Below are positions 60,172 to 64,000 of a stretch of DNA of 64,000 nt, piece after piece. The notes under the pieces are model-generated. The model worked only from the letters and a program-made list of their open reading frames with translations. It made no database searches and had not been told where the DNA came from. Numbering within the stretch: the first letter of the stretch is position 1; every line of letters begins with the position of its first letter. The position numbers and the translations under genes are program-made. Source of the DNA: Rhodocollybia butyracea. Its lineage: Eukaryota; Basidiomycota; Agaricomycetes; Agaricales; Omphalotaceae. The stretch spans positions 1-64,000 of the forward strand of contig JADNRY010000056.1 in assembly GCA_015501585.1 (NCBI GenBank). Reading direction: 5' to 3'.

Positions 60172-61773
60172 ATGCCTGTCCGCTTCAGTCTTGTGAAAGC
60201 TACTTCTTTTCGTCCTTGGTCCAAAAAGTCTAGAATTTCTGGATCTAATACTGGATCTTCATCAGGATTTTCGAGAAATTTGAATGGCTCAAATGCAGAA
60301 CAGTTTAGACCAGACAGTTCTGGCTCTGGGTACTTAAATCGTGTACCAGAAGAAGATCTTGATCAAAGAAATGACGACGATGACGATGACGAGGAAGAAG
60401 AGCTTGAGGAGGAACTGGAAGCGCAAGGATTATACCGAGGCATGTTTCACGAAGCTAGGTGACTGAATTTTGTACTAACTGATACTCAGGCTCCTACCTT
60501 AAACTGGTGACTTTTTACACATTGACACCCCTGACATTTGTGGTTGCCTTCACGCTTCTCGCACTGTTACCAGGATGGGCATATCCGCTTGAGGGAAACA
60601 CACCAAACTTCCCTTCGCTCCTTCCATATCCTCTTTCAGAACTTATCGTGTCAGCAGGCTTATGGGCACTATCGCATCTGCTACGCACGCCAGTTTACAC
60701 TTTTTCTGTTCTCCTATGTACAAGCTGTAAGCTGTCCCATTACAGCTTTGCAATCGTGCTTTCAACAGCATTGCACGCAGTTTTATCTCTTCTTCTCCGC
60801 GTGATTGCGATCCCCATCCTTCTAATTCCTCATTATCTCATTTACGAGTCTCCGAATTGGCATGACCCCGCCTTCCGACGGGTTTGGTGGGTTGCTCTAG
60901 GCTGGGCTGCTGTAGAGGCAATTGTATCCATCAAGCAAGGATACGATTACCTTGCTTTGTATCGCGATGTCTTGGTTGATGAAGCTCATAAGGAGGAACA
61001 GTTTATTGATATCGAGGACGGCGGTGGTACCAAGCTTGGTCCTGTCTATAGCACTACTCAATTCGCCAGTCCTACGGAAGCTACTGCGCCGTTTATAACT
61101 GGCTCCAGTCATGATATATCTCCTCCTGACAGAGACCCTGTATCAACTACAGCAGTTCAGGAAGATGCAGAGCGTGTCCCTCTACTGACACGAAGCTTGG
61201 AGTTACCAACTGCCAATCTGGATTCCTCTCTTGACTTGCAGATCGATGAAGACGTTGAGCAGCTAATAGCTGTAAGAGAGCGGGATGAACTAGAGAAGTA
61301 TTACGGGGTTCCTTTCATTGTAAGCTGATTCGCGTATACTTGTAGCAGTGTCTAATGGTTTTCAATACCAGCGAATACCAGTATTCATCTCATGTCTTCA
61401 ACGCATCAACTCTCTTCTCTTCTCCTTGGGCATCACCTTCCTACTTTCATCTGCCTACTTACGATCAACCACAACGCGGACGATAAACCCCAATGACAAT
61501 CTCACCGCGGTTTATGGGAAACGTTCTGACTTTACTTATTTCGCTCCTCTCGAATCCTTCATGTGGCGTTGGTCGCTGGAGATAACGAGGGGTTCCAATA
61601 AAGCTCTGACAATTGCGGTTCCGTTGATTTTTCTTGTGCAGCTGTTTTTATCCCTGTTACACTCACAGCTAGTGTTACCGAAGGCCGGCGTGCCTACGGT
61701 AGTCTATATTGGGTCGTTGGTATCATTGGGATTGTTTTTTGCTGGTCTGGGCGTTTGGGGCGCCCTGTCATAA
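60172..61773 (+). CDS. Multi-pass membrane protein of unknown function
   Basis: Three exons (60172-60439, 60490-61319, 61372-61773) give 499 residues. I do not recognise the family. The cytosolic N-terminus is Ser-rich, then has an acidic run (about residues 64-85, mostly D and E). Four or five hydrophobic helices follow (TLTPLTFVVAFTLLALL; LIVSAGLWALSHLL; IVLSTALHAVLSLLLRVIAI; VWWVALGWAAVEAIVSI). A hydrophilic loop of about 130 residues precedes two or three C-terminal helices (LLFSLGITFLLSSAYL; IAVPLIFLVQLFLSLL; IGSLVSLGLFFAGLGVWGAL). The ATG was chosen because the upstream in-frame start is GTG. The first intron (60440-60489) must use a GC donor (GCATGT); every GT option breaks the frame. 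Confidence 0.8.
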
Positions 61774-62764
61774 ACTACTTTTACCGCGGAAGCGTTCTTT
61801 TTTTCTTTTCTGTTCATACTAGTATGGTTTTTCTTACTTCCGCCGACTCACTATTCATGGTCGCATTCATATATACCTCAGTGCCTCACGCATTGAACTG
61901 GATTCTTGGTCGGAACTATCTCACAAATCCAGACGTGATAGAAAGCACTCTTGGCTACAGCCAGGCTGTACTTATCTCTTGTGGTGATTCGAACAATCTT
62001 GCCCCTGAATATCACTGCTGTACAGCTACAAGTTCAACAGATCGAGGCTGGCTGCGTAGTTGGAATCAAATAAGCTTCTTATTCATGTTACCGCAATGAT
62101 CCACATCATCATCTATGTACATCAGCGCTAGCTTGAATTGCTGTACAACTGGGAGCAAGCAGTCAGTGGAGGATGCCAGAAATCGCAGAATGCAGAGTTC
62201 AAGCAACCGTCTTACTAAAAACGACCTCCACAGTCATCATACGTGGGAAACAGTATATTTCGTAAGTTCCCTTCCTGCAAACATCCATCACGTATTGAGG
62301 ACAAGTTGACGAAAACCTATCCAGATTTCCATCTCTACTTACATAAAATGCGCACAATATTTGCTTATTCACGGGCACGGGTGCGCATTTCGTTAGCCGA
62401 TTCTCCAATCCCAGCGTGGCTGTTCTCCGTGCAGCACCATCTTAATATTTTACTTTTTAGTAAGTTCGATCAAAAGTTCACAGATCGAAGACTCGGAAGA
62501 GTGCATCGAAAAGGAAATGACTTGCCCTAATATTCCAGGATTATCAATACGATTCCCTTTTGCGCTGTCGTTTGCTGCTGGTTGCTAGATCCTTTTATGC
62601 TGGGATATTCTCTGGAAGCTTCGGCGGCGGCAAAATGAATTGAGATCCTGCAATACTTGAACCAAAGACTCTGAACAGCTCTCTCTTCGTTTAACCCCAC
62701 TCACCGACGCGTTCACTAGCTCTAACGAATTCTTTATTCGCCTACCTGCCTTGCGCAAACGAAC
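61774..62764. other. Intergenic, 3' flank and RdRP promoter side
   Basis: The frame 61755-62099 overlaps the stop of the membrane-protein gene and lacks a domain. It is most likely 3' UTR. A T10 tract lies inside the first RdRP intron further right. Confidence 0.4.
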
Positions 62765-64000
62765 ATGAAGAGAGATCGATCCGACAGCAACGCTGGAGAA
62801 CTTGGTAGACCGACAAAAATCACTAGACCCGACCATTCAGTCGTCGTCGTTGTAAAGCTTTTTTTTTTTTGATGCAGCGCGATTTTCACTGATAATTCTC
62901 TGTTTAGATACACAACGACTCGCTGGAGCGTATCATGGAAAAGAAAAAGATCCCATACGGGATCCAGTTTCAACTTGCGTCCATCGCGAGCGACTCTGCT
63001 CTCTTAAAGGAAAAGGAAGCGATTCTTGAAAGACTGAACGGTCCTCAAACCAATTCACGATTACAGTCGCTGCTGTTTGGAACCAGCGCCATATTATCAG
63101 AAAAAGAAATTGCCTCTGATGTACGTGCTCTTACAAGCTTCGTGTCACATACTTAAAAGCGTCTTTGTCTACTTAGTCTCCGTGGAATGAGCTTGACAAG
63201 GAAGATAAAGCATTTCAAAATTCAAAATATGCGTGTATCGGCAATAATGTGGACCATCCGGGATGGTGGGGCGGTAAAGTTAGCTTTCAGGCCAGACTGG
63301 GAGAAAAAGGAGATATTCCAGTGCTGGAGAAGCCCATACTAGGCCCTTCTAACAAGATCAAGCGACGTTTTGGCTCTTCAAGTGTCCTCCGAGTCAAAAT
63401 AAATAAAGATCGTTTTTACGGGAAGGATGGTGGCGAGATGCTCGTTCAGTTATTCAAGCGACCGTTCGTCATCTGGCATCATGTCTTTCGATCCTTCTAT
63501 GCGAAGGACGACACAGTCTTTCTTTTCCGAACTAACGAAATATACCGTGATGGGTCTCTCTACCAGTCATACAACGAAACTGGACTCTCTCTTTACCAGT
63601 TCATTCAGTGGTTGAATCCTTTACAAGAAAATTTACATCAAGTTCGTGTCGAATATCTGCTAAGTTTTCTGTGTGTTACTTAATCTTCTTGTAGAAGTTA
63701 TGCAAATGGGCTTCAAGAACTGCTCTAGGACTTTCCGCTTCTATTCCAGGCCCACGTCTGATGGAAGACGAAATAGATTATGTCGAAGATATCAGTAAGT
63801 AGTTGGGCGATTTGGAACAAGCAGCATCTTTCAAAGACCTTACATTGCTTGCAGCTCTTGATCATAATGACCAATCGACGATCATGACAGATGGCTGCGG
63901 GCTCTCAGCACTGTCATTACACCAGCAAATATACGAAATGTTCAAAGGACAGCATTGTTCTGAGCTTCCTAGTGCCCTCCAATTCCGTCTTGCTGGCGCC
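62765..64000 (+). CDS. RNA-dependent RNA polymerase (eukaryotic RdRP/QDE-1-like), 5' part, cut by window end
   Basis: Makes double-stranded RNA in RNA silencing (family role). Exons read: 62765-62851, 62908-63120, 63177-63641, 63695-63794, 63855 to beyond 64000. Diagnostic segments are LVQLFKRPFVIWHHVFRSFY with AKDDTVFLFRTNE, then the SRTALGLSAS and GPRLMEDEI strand, MTDGCGLSALSL and LPSALQFRLAGA, all typical of the RdRP core approach. The catalytic DxDGD loop lies beyond the window. Only about 200 residues precede the KRPFVIWHHVF block, shorter than in Neurospora QDE-1, so the true start might be further upstream. MKRDRSDSNAGELG is simply the first ATG that splices in frame. Confidence 0.85.

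Noticed and set aside
61755..62099. 114-residue frame overlapping the membrane-protein stop codon
   Set aside because: The first ATG follows the stop, there is no domain, and it best fits 3' UTR.

Overview
The window looks like nuclear DNA of a mushroom-forming basidiomycete (Agaricomycetes). The evidence is dense introns of about 45-60 bp with GT/GC..AG borders, and proteins typical of that group: a multi-intron cytochrome P450, F-box/LRR proteins, a fungus-specific G-alpha, a PL1 lyase, a GT15 mannosyltransferase, a quelling-type RNA-dependent RNA polymerase, and decayed REase/kinase genes among hAT and copia elements. I built exon structures by hand from splice signals, reading-frame phase and family similarity. 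For most intact genes the summed exon length is an exact multiple of three.

Layout. 1-5.7 kb is gene-poor and carries a 370-bp foldback element, a two-copy 80-bp tandem repeat and a hAT-like TIR element with GAATCGC-rich ends. 5.7-8.8 kb holds PWP2/UTP1, a ribosome-biogenesis WD40 protein. 9.3-11.4 kb is a P450 with 12 exons. 12.5-14.7 kb is an F-box protein on the minus strand. 17.1-18.7 kb is a KRE2/MNT1-type mannosyltransferase, convergent with an EFM7-like methyltransferase at 18.8-19.8 kb. That gene is divergent from a 1406-residue coiled-coil protein with an HPD-type C-terminus at 20.2-24.5 kb. 25.1-26.7 kb is an AONS/BioF-like PLP enzyme with an apparent 1-nt frameshift. 26.9-30.4 kb holds two tandem PL1 pectate-lyase-like genes, the first frameshifted. 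The duplicated unit also drags along a scrap of the BioF 3' end.

30.4-39 kb is a transposon graveyard. A decayed REase-plus-kinase gene is split by a 3.7-kb hAT-type element with a perfect 8-bp target duplication. That element itself contains a small TIR element and a gutted copia-like LTR element. An interstitial telomere-like array follows. 39.4-41.8 kb is a low-complexity Ser/Arg-rich protein. 42.3-44.9 kb has two diverged copies of an RNase-T1-like pseudogene block. 44.9-46.0 kb is a class II aldolase/adducin protein. 46.7-47.3 kb is a GPCR-like remnant. 48.9-51.3 kb is a 17-exon G-alpha-like gene with micro-exons across its P-loop and His in place of the catalytic Gln. 51.3-55.7 kb shows no convincing gene. 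55.7-57.1 kb is a second F-box/LRR protein, 57.8-58.8 kb the proteasome alpha5 subunit, 60.2-61.8 kb a multi-pass membrane protein. An RdRP starts at 62.8 kb and runs off the window.

The genes are independent housekeeping, secreted-enzyme and signalling genes. I see no biosynthetic cluster. The most unusual content is the nested insertion in the REase/kinase gene, the G-alpha variant, the lyase duplication, and repeated use of GC-AG introns.
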